Below, piece by piece: positions 51,123 through 59,830 of a stretch of DNA of 64,000 nt. This DNA comes from Candidatus Sumerlaeia bacterium (lineage in GTDB: Bacteria > Sumerlaeota > Sumerlaeia > SLMS01 > JAHLLQ01), in the NCBI GenBank assembly GCA_019634695.1, contig JAHCAW010000001.1, forward strand, positions 112,328 through 176,327. The letters are read 5' to 3'. Position 1 is the first letter of the stretch. Each line of letters begins with the position of its first letter. The notes beneath the pieces are model-generated. The model was not told where the DNA came from, made no database searches, and saw only the letters and a program-made list of their open reading frames with translations. The translations under genes were made by a program, and so were the position numbers.

Positions 51123-53033
51123 CTACTCGAACTCCAGCACTCCATAGCGGCTCTGGTTGTAGGACTCGGCGGCCCAGTGGAAGCGTGCCGGTTCGCTTTG
51201 CGGGCGGTGGCGCCAGACGTTGAAGCCCCATGTCGTGCCCGGCGTCGGCGCGGAGGCGTCGGCGATGTCGCTCCAGGGGATGCGCATCTCCATCGTCCAG
51301 TGGTCCGGGCCGACGACGATGGCACTGTCGTAGGCGCTCTGGAAGTAGCGGTCCGGCCGGCCGACCGGTTTGGCGTTGAAGCGCGTGCCGGCCGCGTTCT
51401 GGAACAGGCGCGTGTGGTCGCGCGCCGTCATTGTCGGGTCGAAGAACAACTCCACGTCGTCGTCGTTCCACGTCAGCGGAATGTCGCCCTCGGCGGCGGC
51501 CTTCAGGCCGGCCGGATTCGGTTCCGCCATCCAGACACCGACGTAGAGATAGTCCGCATCGTAGAGCAGGCGCACGGAGGTGGCGTGCGGCGCGGGCCCG
51601 GTGCCGACCTGACGGAAGTCGGTGATCGGCGTGGCGCGCTGCCAGGCGGGCTCGTCGAGGCGCCCGTCGATCGTGGCGGCGCCGGTCCAGCGTGCGGCCG
51701 TCGTGCGCGGCGGCACGAAGAGCGCGAACGTCGTGTCGAAGGTGAAAGTCTTGTCGAGCGGGATTGCGGTGGTCAGCAGTTTCTCGCCGGCCGCGGCGCG
51801 GGCCAGCTCGTCGCGATAGCGCGCCTCCCAGTCGCGGCTGACCACGCCGGTGCGCAGCTCGTTGCGCGCCTCGAGGCGCAGCCGCGGCATCTGCGCGCGC
51901 GAAGGCGCCGACGCCGTGCGGATGCGAAACTCCGGCGTGGCCGTCTCGCCCGCCGGCACGTCGAGCCACAGCTCGCGCGGCTCGACCTCGACACCCGAGT
52001 CCCGCGCGATGTCCCACCGCAGATGGAACGTGCGCTCCTCGCGCAGGCTGTTCGGCACGGGCAACGACACCGTCGTGTCCACCGGCTCGCCAGGTTCCCA
52101 CTTCGGAATCCGGATCGTGCCCCCGCGCAATCCATAGCGCGGGATGCGGTTGCGCTCCTCGGAGTTCACCGTGTCCACCGGCAGCACCGAGTCGGCCTTC
52201 ACCACGGCCGTCCGCACGTCCGTTCCCACCACGCTGACGTGCAGGAAGACGTGCATGAAACCGCCGCGCTCGTTGAGCTGCGGCATGCCGCCCGTGCTGT
52301 TCAGCACCACGTACTCGATGCCGTCGCGATTCTCCCAGACGTACTCGTGCGTGTGGCCGCCGAAGACGCCGCGCACGGGATAGCGCCGCAGCAGTTCGTG
52401 AATCGTCTCCCAGTCCTTCCGCCCCTCGCTGTCCGCCGCATAGCGCCACATCGGGCTGTGCAGGAACACGAAGATCGAACGCGACGCCAGTTCGGCCGAA
52501 CCCTCGCCGCCGTTGCGCTCGGCGTACTCGGCCAGGTCGTTCGCCAGCCATTCGATCTGCCAGTGCATGATGCGGTCGTTCTCGCCGTTGTGGAACGAGT
52601 CGAGCACGATGCAGTGCACCGGGCCGTAGTCGTACGAGTAGTAGTAGCGATCCTGTCCCCACACGTCGCCGTAGATGCGATAGGTGGCCGGCGTGACGAC
52701 GTCGTGATTGCCGGGCACGGGATGGAAGGGCATCGTCAGCGGCTCGAGCTGCTTCTTGTAGCGCTCCCACTCGCGCCGGATCGTCGGCACGTCGTCGGTG
52801 TAGCCGTTGATCATGTCGCCCACGCCGGTGGCGAAGTGGGGGCGCAGCGTATTGGCCTCGTGAACGAGGCGCTCGAAGATGTCCGGGCTGCCGAACTGGC
52901 TGTCGCCGAAGACGACGAAGCGCACCTCCTGGTCCGTGGGCACGGGGTGCCGGGTGATGGTCGTGCAGCCGGCCAGCACCAACATCCATGCTGCCAGCAG
53001 CGCGCTCGCCGTCAGGGTCCAGATCCGTCGCAT
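51123..53033 (-). CDS. Calcineurin-like metallophosphatase lipoprotein with CBM9-like C-terminal domain
   Basis: The 636-residue protein has a lipobox (VLAGC, near residue 23). The metallophosphatase domain (about 35-270) has FVVFGDSQFG, GVGDMINGY, VPGNHDVV, FVFLHSPMW and VFGGHTHEY, the full dinuclear metal set. A linker of beta structure follows. The last 190 residues resemble a CBM9 carbohydrate-binding fold (ARWTGAATIDGRLDEPAW, then WNDDDVELFFDPT and GFNVWRHRP). It probably acts at the cell surface or periplasm on phosphoesters of sugars or polymers. It converges on the methyltransferase gene with 7 nt between. Confidence 0.85.
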   Translation of the reverse strand: MRRIWTLTASALLAAWMLVLAGCTTITRHPVPTDQEVRFVVFGDSQFGSPDIFERLVHEANTLRPHFATGVGDMINGYTDDVPTIRREWERYKKQLEPLTMPFHPVPGNHDVVTPATYRIYGDVWGQDRYYYSYDYGPVHCIVLDSFHNGENDRIMHWQIEWLANDLAEYAERNGGEGSAELASRSIFVFLHSPMWRYAADSEGRKDWETIHELLRRYPVRGVFGGHTHEYVWENRDGIEYVVLNSTGGMPQLNERGGFMHVFLHVSVVGTDVRTAVVKADSVLPVDTVNSEERNRIPRYGLRGGTIRIPKWEPGEPVDTTVSLPVPNSLREERTFHLRWDIARDSGVEVEPRELWLDVPAGETATPEFRIRTASAPSRAQMPRLRLEARNELRTGVVSRDWEARYRDELARAAAGEKLLTTAIPLDKTFTFDTTFALFVPPRTTAARWTGAATIDGRLDEPAWQRATPITDFRQVGTGPAPHATSVRLLYDADYLYVGVWMAEPNPAGLKAAAEGDIPLTWNDDDVELFFDPTMTARDHTRLFQNAAGTRFNAKPVGRPDRYFQSAYDSAIVVGPDHWTMEMRIPWSDIADASAPTPGTTWGFNVWRHRPQSEPARFHWAAESYNQSRYGVLEFE

Positions 53034-53247
53034 GATGATTCTCTCGGCTTGTCGGAAATCGGGGGCCGCGGGCCCCCGGCGGCGTTCACCCTGCCCCGCC
53101 GCCGGGGCGGTGGCAAGACGGATGGACGCCCGGCGGACCGGCCGGAAGCCCCGGAATCCTCCGCATTGACGCGGGCGGGGGCGTTTGGTCCAAGGGCCGC
53201 ACCGGCGCGCGGCGAGCGCCGCGATTCTCGTCTCCCCGGGCCCGTCC

Positions 53248-54294
53248 ATGACGCGCGGCAAGCTGATCTCCACCCTCGTCGCGATCGTCCTCAGCGTCGT
53301 CTTCCTCGTCATCGCCTTCCGCCGCATCGAGTTCGGCCAGCTCGTCGAGACCTTCCGCACCATCCAGTGGCTCTATGCCGTCCCCTTCGTCGCCGTCACC
53401 TGGGTGACTTTCTGGTGGCGCGGCTGGCGCTGGATGAAGCTGCTGCGCGCCACGCATCGCCTGCGCCTGCGCGACGTCTTCGGCCCCATGATGGTCGGCT
53501 TCGGGTTCAACTCGATCTTTCCGGCCCGCGCCGGCGAGTTCGCCCGCCCGCTCGCCCTCGTCAAGCAGGCCAACGTCCCCTACACCACCGGCTTCTCCTC
53601 TGTCGTCGTCGAGCGCATCTGGGACATCCTCGCCCTGCTGTTCTTCTTCATCCTCTGCTCGTTCTTCATCACGTTCGACGATTCGATCTCGTACGCCTAC
53701 GGCGACCTGACGATCACGCCCGCCACGCTGGAAGGCATCGTCCGCAAGGTCTCGATCCTTGCCGGCGTGCTGCTCGTCGGCTCGCTGACCATGCTGTCGG
53801 CGCGTTGCCGCAACCTCATGCGCTGGATTCTCCACCGCCTGCCGCTGCTGCCGGAGAAGGTCCGCGCGACGCTCGTCGCGCTCTTCGACTCCTTCGCGCT
53901 CGGTTTCGAGGCGCTGCGTCGCCCGGCTCTCGTCGCGCAGGTTGCCTTCGACAGCCTCGGCATCTGGTTCCTCACCGGCCTCACCTTCTGGATCATGGCA
54001 CTCGGCTTTCCCGGCTTCGAGATGACCGTCGGCCATGCCATGGTCTTCCTCGTCGTCACCTGCCTGATGGTGTCGCTGCCGTCGGCTCCCGGGTACTGGG
54101 GCCTGTACGAGGTCGGCGGGCTCATCGCGCTCAAGCTGGTGAACCCCCAGATCGACGAAAGTCTGGCGATGGGCTACACGCTTGTCGTCCATTTCCTGCA
54201 GTGGGCGCTTGTCACGGTCGTGGGGCTCTATTACGCTGGGCGCATCCATGTGTCGGTGAAGGAAGTCCCCTCGGATGTGGAGCTGAAGACGTGA
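53248..54294 (+). CDS. Flippase-like integral membrane protein (LPG synthase TM/UPF0104 family)
   Basis: The 348-residue protein has about eight helices and the family hallmark GFGFNSIFPARAGEFARPLAL near residues 85-105 (seen in part). It also has VVVERIWDILALL and LPSAPGYWGLYEVGG near the end. Proteins of this group resemble the transmembrane part of lysylphosphatidylglycerol synthase and the AglD-like lipid-sugar enzymes, and may move lipids or lipid-linked sugars. The stop overlaps the next GTG by four bases. No catalytic soluble domain is attached. Confidence 0.87.
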   Translation: MTRGKLISTLVAIVLSVVFLVIAFRRIEFGQLVETFRTIQWLYAVPFVAVTWVTFWWRGWRWMKLLRATHRLRLRDVFGPMMVGFGFNSIFPARAGEFARPLALVKQANVPYTTGFSSVVVERIWDILALLFFFILCSFFITFDDSISYAYGDLTITPATLEGIVRKVSILAGVLLVGSLTMLSARCRNLMRWILHRLPLLPEKVRATLVALFDSFALGFEALRRPALVAQVAFDSLGIWFLTGLTFWIMALGFPGFEMTVGHAMVFLVVTCLMVSLPSAPGYWGLYEVGGLIALKLVNPQIDESLAMGYTLVVHFLQWALVTVVGLYYAGRIHVSVKEVPSDVELKT

Positions 54295-55787
54295 GCGTCG
54301 GCCTGGCCAGACGAGCGGTGCGACGCGGCGGCCTGGCCGCGGCGCTGCTCGGTGCGCTCGCGACGCTGACCGTGGCCGACCCCGCGGCGCCCTCCGAGTC
54401 CCCGGCCAACGATGTTGTGTGCTTCGTCTCCACCCGCGCGCCGGAGTACCCGGCGCGGCTCGATCATGGCCCATGGCCGGATCCGGCCCGCCTGGCCGAG
54501 CACCCTTGGATCGGCGGCCTCTGGATCGACGGCGTCTGGCAGCCGCTCGACGTGCAACTGGCCTGCACCGCGGTGCCGGTCGGCGGCATCCCGTTCCGCA
54601 TCGAGGGCCAGCGCATCTCCTTCTCGCTCGCGCCGGCCGGGCACGACGAGGCGCTCGCCTTCGAGGGCGAGCTCTCCGCGCGCGGCGAGCTGCGCGGCAT
54701 CGCCCGCGGCGCCGACGTGACCGGCGGCTTCGTGCTCGCCCGCCAAGGGCCCGCCTCGCCGGCCAACCTCGCCGAGGCGCTCGGCATTTACGAAACCGCG
54801 CTGCGCGACTTCACGCTGGTGCTCGCGGACGAGACCCGGCCCGACGCGGCATGGCTGGTCGAGCAGGGGCGGTTCGAGCCCCTGCGCCCCGTCGGCCGCG
54901 ACACCTGCCTGACGGCCGACGGCCGGCGGCTCTTGCGTGTGCGGGACCACGCCGGCGCTGTCGCCCAGATGCGGCTCGGCCCGTGGGACGACGAATCGCT
55001 CGTCGGCGTGCGCCGCACCGGCTATCGCATCGAGCAGGTCATGCTCGACGCGGAGGGAATCGCGACGACGGCACGCTACGTGGCGCGCGACCAGACACGC
55101 CGGCTGCATCCGGGCCTTGTGCTGCTCGAACCCGCCGACGCCGACGCGCGCGAACGCCTCGTCGCGGATCACTACGCGATGCGCTTCGCCGCCTTGGGGT
55201 ACTTGGTGATTCAGGTGACAGTGCCTGCCGAGGGTGGCGACGCCGTCGCCCGCGCGGCGCGCGCTCATCTGGCCGCGGACCGCGATCTCGATCCTGCCCG
55301 CGTGGCGCTGCTTGCCCATCGCGCGGCCGTCACACCGGCGCTCGGGCTGCTCGGCAATGCGGAGACGCCCATCCACGTTGCGGTGCTCGTGTCGCCGCCG
55401 GCCGACGTTGCGCTGCCCGCTGCGGACGCCGGCACGGCCGCGCTGCCGCTGCTGCTGATGCTCGGCGGGGACGAACCCGACGCCGCCCCGCGCGCAGAGT
55501 CGCTGCATGCCGCGGCGCTCGCCGACGGCTGGGCCGCCGCCGAAGTGCTCGCCATCGCCGGCGCGGGCGTGGGCTTGCGCCTGCAGGACGATCCCGCCCA
55601 CTCCTCCTTCGCCCTGCATCCCGAAGCGCTTCGCGAGCTGATGAGCTGGTTCGCCGAGAACATGCCCGAGGGCACCGAACGCGCCGAGCCCGTCTTCGAC
55701 CGCAACGTGCTTCACCGCCTCGACGTCGAGGACCGCCAACACGTGCGCACCTTCTGGGAAGCGCGCCGCGCGGCGGACAGCGAGTGA
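54291..55787 (+). CDS. Exported alpha/beta-hydrolase-like protein lacking a clear nucleophile
   Basis: The 498-residue protein starts at GTG 54291 within the upstream stop and has a Tat- or Sec-like leader ([20 protein letters not shown]). After a beta-rich N-terminal region, residues about 270-460 look like an alpha/beta hydrolase: LHPGLVLLEPADADARER, RFAALGYLVIQVTVPAEGG, and DPARVALLAHRAAV where the G-x-S-x-G elbow should be. That elbow reads LAHRAA, so the Ser is missing. It may be a non-enzymatic or binding variant. Coupling to the flippase-like gene suggests a shared envelope role. Confidence 0.6.
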   Translation: MSVGLARRAVRRGGLAAALLGALATLTVADPAAPSESPANDVVCFVSTRAPEYPARLDHGPWPDPARLAEHPWIGGLWIDGVWQPLDVQLACTAVPVGGIPFRIEGQRISFSLAPAGHDEALAFEGELSARGELRGIARGADVTGGFVLARQGPASPANLAEALGIYETALRDFTLVLADETRPDAAWLVEQGRFEPLRPVGRDTCLTADGRRLLRVRDHAGAVAQMRLGPWDDESLVGVRRTGYRIEQVMLDAEGIATTARYVARDQTRRLHPGLVLLEPADADARERLVADHYAMRFAALGYLVIQVTVPAEGGDAVARAARAHLAADRDLDPARVALLAHRAAVTPALGLLGNAETPIHVAVLVSPPADVALPAADAGTAALPLLLMLGGDEPDAAPRAESLHAAALADGWAAAEVLAIAGAGVGLRLQDDPAHSSFALHPEALRELMSWFAENMPEGTERAEPVFDRNVLHRLDVEDRQHVRTFWEARRAADSE

Positions 55788-55811
55788 TGCGGTTTCGAAT
55801 CACCGCAATCG

Positions 55812-55839
55812 GTACCCCGAGCGTTAGCGAGGCGGCATG
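55812..55839 (+). repeat. 28-nt dispersed repeat, copy 2
   Basis: The sequence equals 34189-34216 except for one T/C change. It lies 24 nt after the stop of the preceding gene. It is followed by GC-rich DNA, then by the low-GC gene at 55980. Confidence 0.6.
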
Positions 55840-55979
55840 TCCACGCCCTCCCACGCTCTCCAATCGCGGCGAGCGGAGGGGGCCTCTGTCGCGATCTGTA
55901 TACGGCCAAATATTCACTTCCTATCCACCAAATGGATGGGAAGCGAAGCGCCTTCGCATGGCACGAGGTCCCCTACAGA

Positions 55980-56525
55980 TCAAGGGAAGAGCTTCTTCTT
56001 GATTCGTTCGACCTCCCTCGAAAAGCCAGCAAGCTGGCTGATAATGGTCGGCCCTCCGACAGGGCCGAACAGAACTGCTTGCTTGGACTTGCCGCCGGGC
56101 CATGTGACGACCTGCGTTGCCCCTTTGTAGTTCGCGAAGAAGTCCGGCGATTTTACTTTCGATCTGCCCACTGTAAACTCGCCGCAATGCGCCAAGTAGA
56201 GTCTCGCATTGGAGTCGCGCAGGAAGCACCCCTTCGTCTGGCTGGTTCCTGTGTCCTTCTTCGGGTTTATTTGAAACATCGGTACTTGCTTGCCTTGGAC
56301 AGTGGGGTCTTCATGACCGTACACGATCCAATATCGAGCCCCACCGGGCCACTCGTCGATATGGTTCCAAACCCCCTCATTCGCAAACCAATAGCAACCA
56401 CTTCCGCCACCCCCGGCGGTTTCGACTCGGAAGTTTGCAACATAATGGCCGACACTTTGTATGAAAGCCTGATACTCTTGGAACGCCTTCTGGATCTCTG
56501 GCGAGGTGTTCAAGGTTTTTAGCAT
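55980..56525 (-). CDS. Low-GC orphan protein of unknown function
   Basis: The 181-residue protein begins MLKTLNTSPEIQKAFQEYQ, has GHYVANFRVETAGGGGSGCYWF, and ends AGFSREVERIKKKLFP. A GGGGGG stretch eight bases before the ATG serves as ribosome binding site. Its codon use and base composition are far less GC-rich than its neighbours, a sign of transfer. No domain is recognised. A palindrome with a -10-like TATACT lies just upstream. It could be a defence or cargo gene, but nothing proves it. Confidence 0.6.
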   Translation of the reverse strand: MLKTLNTSPEIQKAFQEYQAFIQSVGHYVANFRVETAGGGGSGCYWFANEGVWNHIDEWPGGARYWIVYGHEDPTVQGKQVPMFQINPKKDTGTSQTKGCFLRDSNARLYLAHCGEFTVGRSKVKSPDFFANYKGATQVVTWPGGKSKQAVLFGPVGGPTIISQLAGFSREVERIKKKLFP

Positions 56526-56560
56526 CGCACATACCCCCCGTTACCGAACTGACGCTAACC

Positions 56561-56572
56561 ATACTGAGTATA
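56561..56572 (-). promoter_or_regulatory. Palindrome with -10-like box before the low-GC orphan
   Basis: ATACT-G-AGTAT (56561-56571) is an 11-nt palindrome. On the minus strand it overlaps TATACT (56572-56567), about 42 nt before the start of the orphan gene. No -35 box at normal spacing is seen. The rest of the 272-nt gap to the photolyase gene shows no clear gene. Confidence 0.3.
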
Positions 56573-56797
56573 CAGGAAACAAGGGTTGAAACCTGTCAGG
56601 ATGTCAACAGGAAATTCCCGAAGGGCGCCTCGCGGTCATCAGCATCCCAAGGAGCCTCTTCCGGCTTCACTGTGGATGGAGTCGGAGACCCGCGCAGTGG
56701 AAGTAGATGGCGTTGATGAAGCGTCCGATGTTCGCAAGCGAGGCCGTTGGGTGCAAATGAGCACATTGCTCGACCTTCGCTTCTCGCCTCCTTTGAA

Positions 56798-58249
56798 CTA
56801 AGCCGACCTCGCCTGGCCCATCCGTTCCAGCGCCCCCAGCGCGCGCGCGCGGGCGGTGGCGTGGTCGACGATCGGCAATGGGTAGTCCACGCCCAGGCGC
56901 ACGCCGGCCGACGCGAGCGTGGAGGGCGGAGCCTCCCACGGCCGGAACAGCACGGCGTCGGGCAGGCCCGACAGCTCCGGCACCCAGCGCCGCACGTAGG
57001 CGCCCGACGGGTCGAACTTCGCTCCCTGAAGGATCGGGTTGAAGATCCGGAAGTAGGGCGAGGCGTCGGCGCCGCAGCCCGCCGTCCACTGCCAGCCTAG
57101 CGTGTTGTTCGCCAGGTCCGCGTCCACCAACGTGTCCCAGAACCAGCGCGCCCCCTCCTGCCAGGGCAGCAGCAGGTGCTTGACCAGAAACGACGCCACG
57201 ATCATCCGTACGCGGTTGTGCATCCACCCGGTCGTCCACAGCTCGCGCATGCCGGCATCGACGATTGGGTAGCCCGTGCGGCCGCGATGCCACGCCTCGA
57301 GGTCCGTCGCCGAGCGTCGCCATGGGAAGCGCGCGAACTCGGGACGCAGCGGCGCCTCCGGGGTGGTTGGAAAGTGGAACAGCAGATGGTGGGCGAACTC
57401 GCGCCAGCCGACCTCGGCGAGGAACCGCTGCGCGTCCTTCGACCGCGGATCGGTCTTCTGTCGGACGGCGTGCCAGACCTGCCGCGGGCCGATCTCGCCG
57501 AAGTGCAGGTGCGGCGACAGGCGCGACGTGCCCACGATGCCGGGCCGGTCGCGGTCGGTATCGTACGTCCCGACCGGTCCGTCGAGGAACTGCCGGAGCG
57601 CTCCGTGCGCGCCCTTCTCGCCGGGCGCCCATGCCTGCGCCAGCCCGCCGTCCCAGCGAATCGTCGGCAGCAACCCCAGCGCGCCGACCGACAGCGACTC
57701 CGGCCAGCGCGTCGGCGGCGCCAGCTTGCGCGGCGCGGCCAGCGGCTCCGGCGGCGTGCCCTCCGCCAGGCATCGCTTCCAGAACGGCGTGAAGACCTTG
57801 TAGGGTCCACCCTGTCCAGTCGCGATGGTCCAGGGCTCGTGCAGCAGCGCGGCGTTGAACGACACCGCCTCGACGCCTGACTCGCGCTCGCGCAGCGCCG
57901 TCTTCACCGCCGTGTCCCGCGCCACGGTGGCGGGGTCGTAGAGGCGGTTCCATGTCACGAGGCTGGCGCCGGTTTCGGCGCAGAGGGCCCGAATCGCGTC
58001 AAGTGTATCGCCTTGTCTGATGACGAGCCGAGAGCCCCGCTTCGCCAAGTCCTCGGCCAGCCGCTCGAGCGCATGGTGCAGCCACCAGCGCGACGCCCCG
58101 CCGGGGGCCCATGGGGCTTCCTCGCCGGGGGCATGGATGAAGACCGGGATAACCGGGCGGCCCTGCTCGACGGCATGGCACAGTGCCGGATTGTCGGCCA
58201 GCCGCAGGTCGCGTCGAAACCAGTGGAGAACGGGGGCGGGTGTGGGCAT
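56798..58249 (-). CDS. phr: Deoxyribodipyrimidine photolyase
   Basis: The enzyme uses FADH- and light to split cyclobutane pyrimidine dimers. The 483-residue protein has the antenna-binding Rossmann domain (VLHWFRRDLRLADNPAL at the N-terminus) and the FAD domain. The latter carries GTSRLSPHLHFGEIGPRQVW, then YPIVDAGMRELWTTGWMHNR, and the Trp-rich WFWDTLVDADLANNTLGWQW. The conserved Trp residues for electron transfer are present. Length and motifs fit class I CPD photolyase. It is followed on the same strand only after a gap, so it is probably monocistronic. Confidence 0.94.
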   Translation of the reverse strand: MPTPAPVLHWFRRDLRLADNPALCHAVEQGRPVIPVFIHAPGEEAPWAPGGASRWWLHHALERLAEDLAKRGSRLVIRQGDTLDAIRALCAETGASLVTWNRLYDPATVARDTAVKTALRERESGVEAVSFNAALLHEPWTIATGQGGPYKVFTPFWKRCLAEGTPPEPLAAPRKLAPPTRWPESLSVGALGLLPTIRWDGGLAQAWAPGEKGAHGALRQFLDGPVGTYDTDRDRPGIVGTSRLSPHLHFGEIGPRQVWHAVRQKTDPRSKDAQRFLAEVGWREFAHHLLFHFPTTPEAPLRPEFARFPWRRSATDLEAWHRGRTGYPIVDAGMRELWTTGWMHNRVRMIVASFLVKHLLLPWQEGARWFWDTLVDADLANNTLGWQWTAGCGADASPYFRIFNPILQGAKFDPSGAYVRRWVPELSGLPDAVLFRPWEAPPSTLASAGVRLGVDYPLPIVDHATARARALGALERMGQARSA

Positions 58250-58288
58250 AAGGCGAATTCCGACAGGGGTTTGCCCGCCCTGCGGAGG

Positions 58289-59830
58289 TCATCCGGGCGG
58301 GGTGAGGGGCCAGGCCTCGGCTCCCACCTCAGCGGCCAGCATGCCGCCCAGCACCAGCATCGGCAGCGTCGAGCCGGGGTGCGTCTCCGCCCCGGCGACC
58401 AGCAGCCCGCGAAACTCCGGAATCACCGCGCCGGGGCGTTGGAGCCATCCGCGGCGGCGGTGACAGGTCGTCCCGTGCAGGCTGCCGGCCGGCCAGCCCA
58501 TCCGCTCGGCGAGGTCGCCGGGAGTGACGATCTGCTCGGCCGTGATCGCACCGCCGAGCCCCGTGCCACCTGCCTCCTCGAGGCGGCGCACCAGCCGGTC
58601 GCGCTCCTGCCGGGTCGTTTGCTCGCTCCATCGGAAGCGTGGGCTGACCGGCGGCATCGGCGCCTCGACGCGCAGCAGCGTTTCCGGGCCGGCCGGATCG
58701 CCGCCGCCGGCGACGGTCAGGTTGGTGACAATCAGCGGCGGCCGGGCGGCCGGCACGCTCCAGTCGTCGAGCTGGCGCAGCATCTCCTCGGTGTCGGGGG
58801 GGACGATCACGGTCATCGGCGCGTCGAAGGTTTCCCAGGAGGCGCTGCACCGCAGGCCCATCAGGAAGGTCGATCGCGCCGGCCGGGGCCGCCCGAGGCG
58901 CCGCAGCGCCCGGGCGCGCGTCTCCGACGGGGTCAGCAACTCCTCCAACGTCGGCCGCAGGCCGATTGTGCTGACGACCAGATCCGCCCGCAGCGTCTTG
59001 AAGCCCTGCCCCGCAACATGCCGGACGACGTCGTTCTCGAGCTGGATGCGCTCGACCGAGGCGTTGGTGACGACGCGGATGTCGAGCAGCTCGCAGACGC
59101 GCAGCAGCGCCTCGCGCACGCCGGCCACACCGCCCGTCGGCACCCAGCAGCCGTGAAGCAGCTCGCCGAACAGGATCGGCAGGAAGCCGGCGGCGAGCCG
59201 GCGCGTGGAGGCGCCGTGGCGCGCGGCGAGCACCTCGAATGCCTCGGCCAGCGGGGCGCCGGGGAGACGATGTCGCAGCCGCGTGGCCAGCCGTCCGGGT
59301 CGCAGCGTCCCGGCCAGAAAGGGCCATGCCGGCGGGAAGCCGGCCAGCGCCCGCAGACGCGCGGTGCCCCGGCCGGGCTGCGCCAGAAAGTGGTCCTCGG
59401 CGATGCGGGCCTGGCGCTCCCAGCGCGGCAGGTCCCGCAGGAAGCGTTCGGCGGCCGCCGGGGCCAGACGGCCCATCTCGTCGGCCAGCCGTGCCGGGTC
59501 CGCGTGCAGGTGGAAGGTCTCGCCGGAGGGCAGCAGCAGGCGGGCGACCGGCTCGACGGGGCGGAACTCGACGAAGTCGCTCAGGCGCAGGTCGGCCAGG
59601 GCGAAGAGCTGGCCGAGCACATGGGGCTGGAAGACGAAGGGATCGATGGCGGCAAGCGGGACGCCTTCGCCGCGCGGGGCGAGGCGGCCACCGGCGACGC
59701 TGTCGCGCTCGAGCACGCGCACCCGGGCGCCGCGAGCGGCAAGCGCCACGGCCGCGCCGAGGCCCGCCGGGCCCGAGCCGATCACCACCGCGCGCACGCC
59801 GGCCAGCGACTTGTCCAGGACGATCTTCAC
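58289..59830 (-). CDS. FAD-dependent oxidoreductase, CrtI/phytoene desaturase-like
   Basis: The 513-residue protein has an N-terminal dinucleotide-binding motif VVIGSGPAGLGAAVALAARG and VRVLERDSVAGGRL. Its C-terminal FAD motif reads FRGLLVAGAETHPGSTLPM. The layout is that of carotenoid desaturase/isomerase-like proteins, but no other carotenoid gene is near, so the substrate is open. GTG 59830 begins within the stop of the pseudouridine synthase gene (GTGA overlap) after GGAGGG, so the two are co-translated. Phytoene-like substrates are one option; retinol saturase-like reactions are another. Confidence 0.8.
   Translation of the reverse strand: MKIVLDKSLAGVRAVVIGSGPAGLGAAVALAARGARVRVLERDSVAGGRLAPRGEGVPLAAIDPFVFQPHVLGQLFALADLRLSDFVEFRPVEPVARLLLPSGETFHLHADPARLADEMGRLAPAAAERFLRDLPRWERQARIAEDHFLAQPGRGTARLRALAGFPPAWPFLAGTLRPGRLATRLRHRLPGAPLAEAFEVLAARHGASTRRLAAGFLPILFGELLHGCWVPTGGVAGVREALLRVCELLDIRVVTNASVERIQLENDVVRHVAGQGFKTLRADLVVSTIGLRPTLEELLTPSETRARALRRLGRPRPARSTFLMGLRCSASWETFDAPMTVIVPPDTEEMLRQLDDWSVPAARPPLIVTNLTVAGGGDPAGPETLLRVEAPMPPVSPRFRWSEQTTRQERDRLVRRLEEAGGTGLGGAITAEQIVTPGDLAERMGWPAGSLHGTTCHRRRGWLQRPGAVIPEFRGLLVAGAETHPGSTLPMLVLGGMLAAEVGAEAWPLTPPG

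Noticed and set aside
51123..54290. A long plus-strand open frame leading into the gene at 54291
   Set aside because: It runs antisense to the metallophosphatase gene and out of frame with the flippase-like gene, both of which have clear motifs. The real start is the GTG at 54291.
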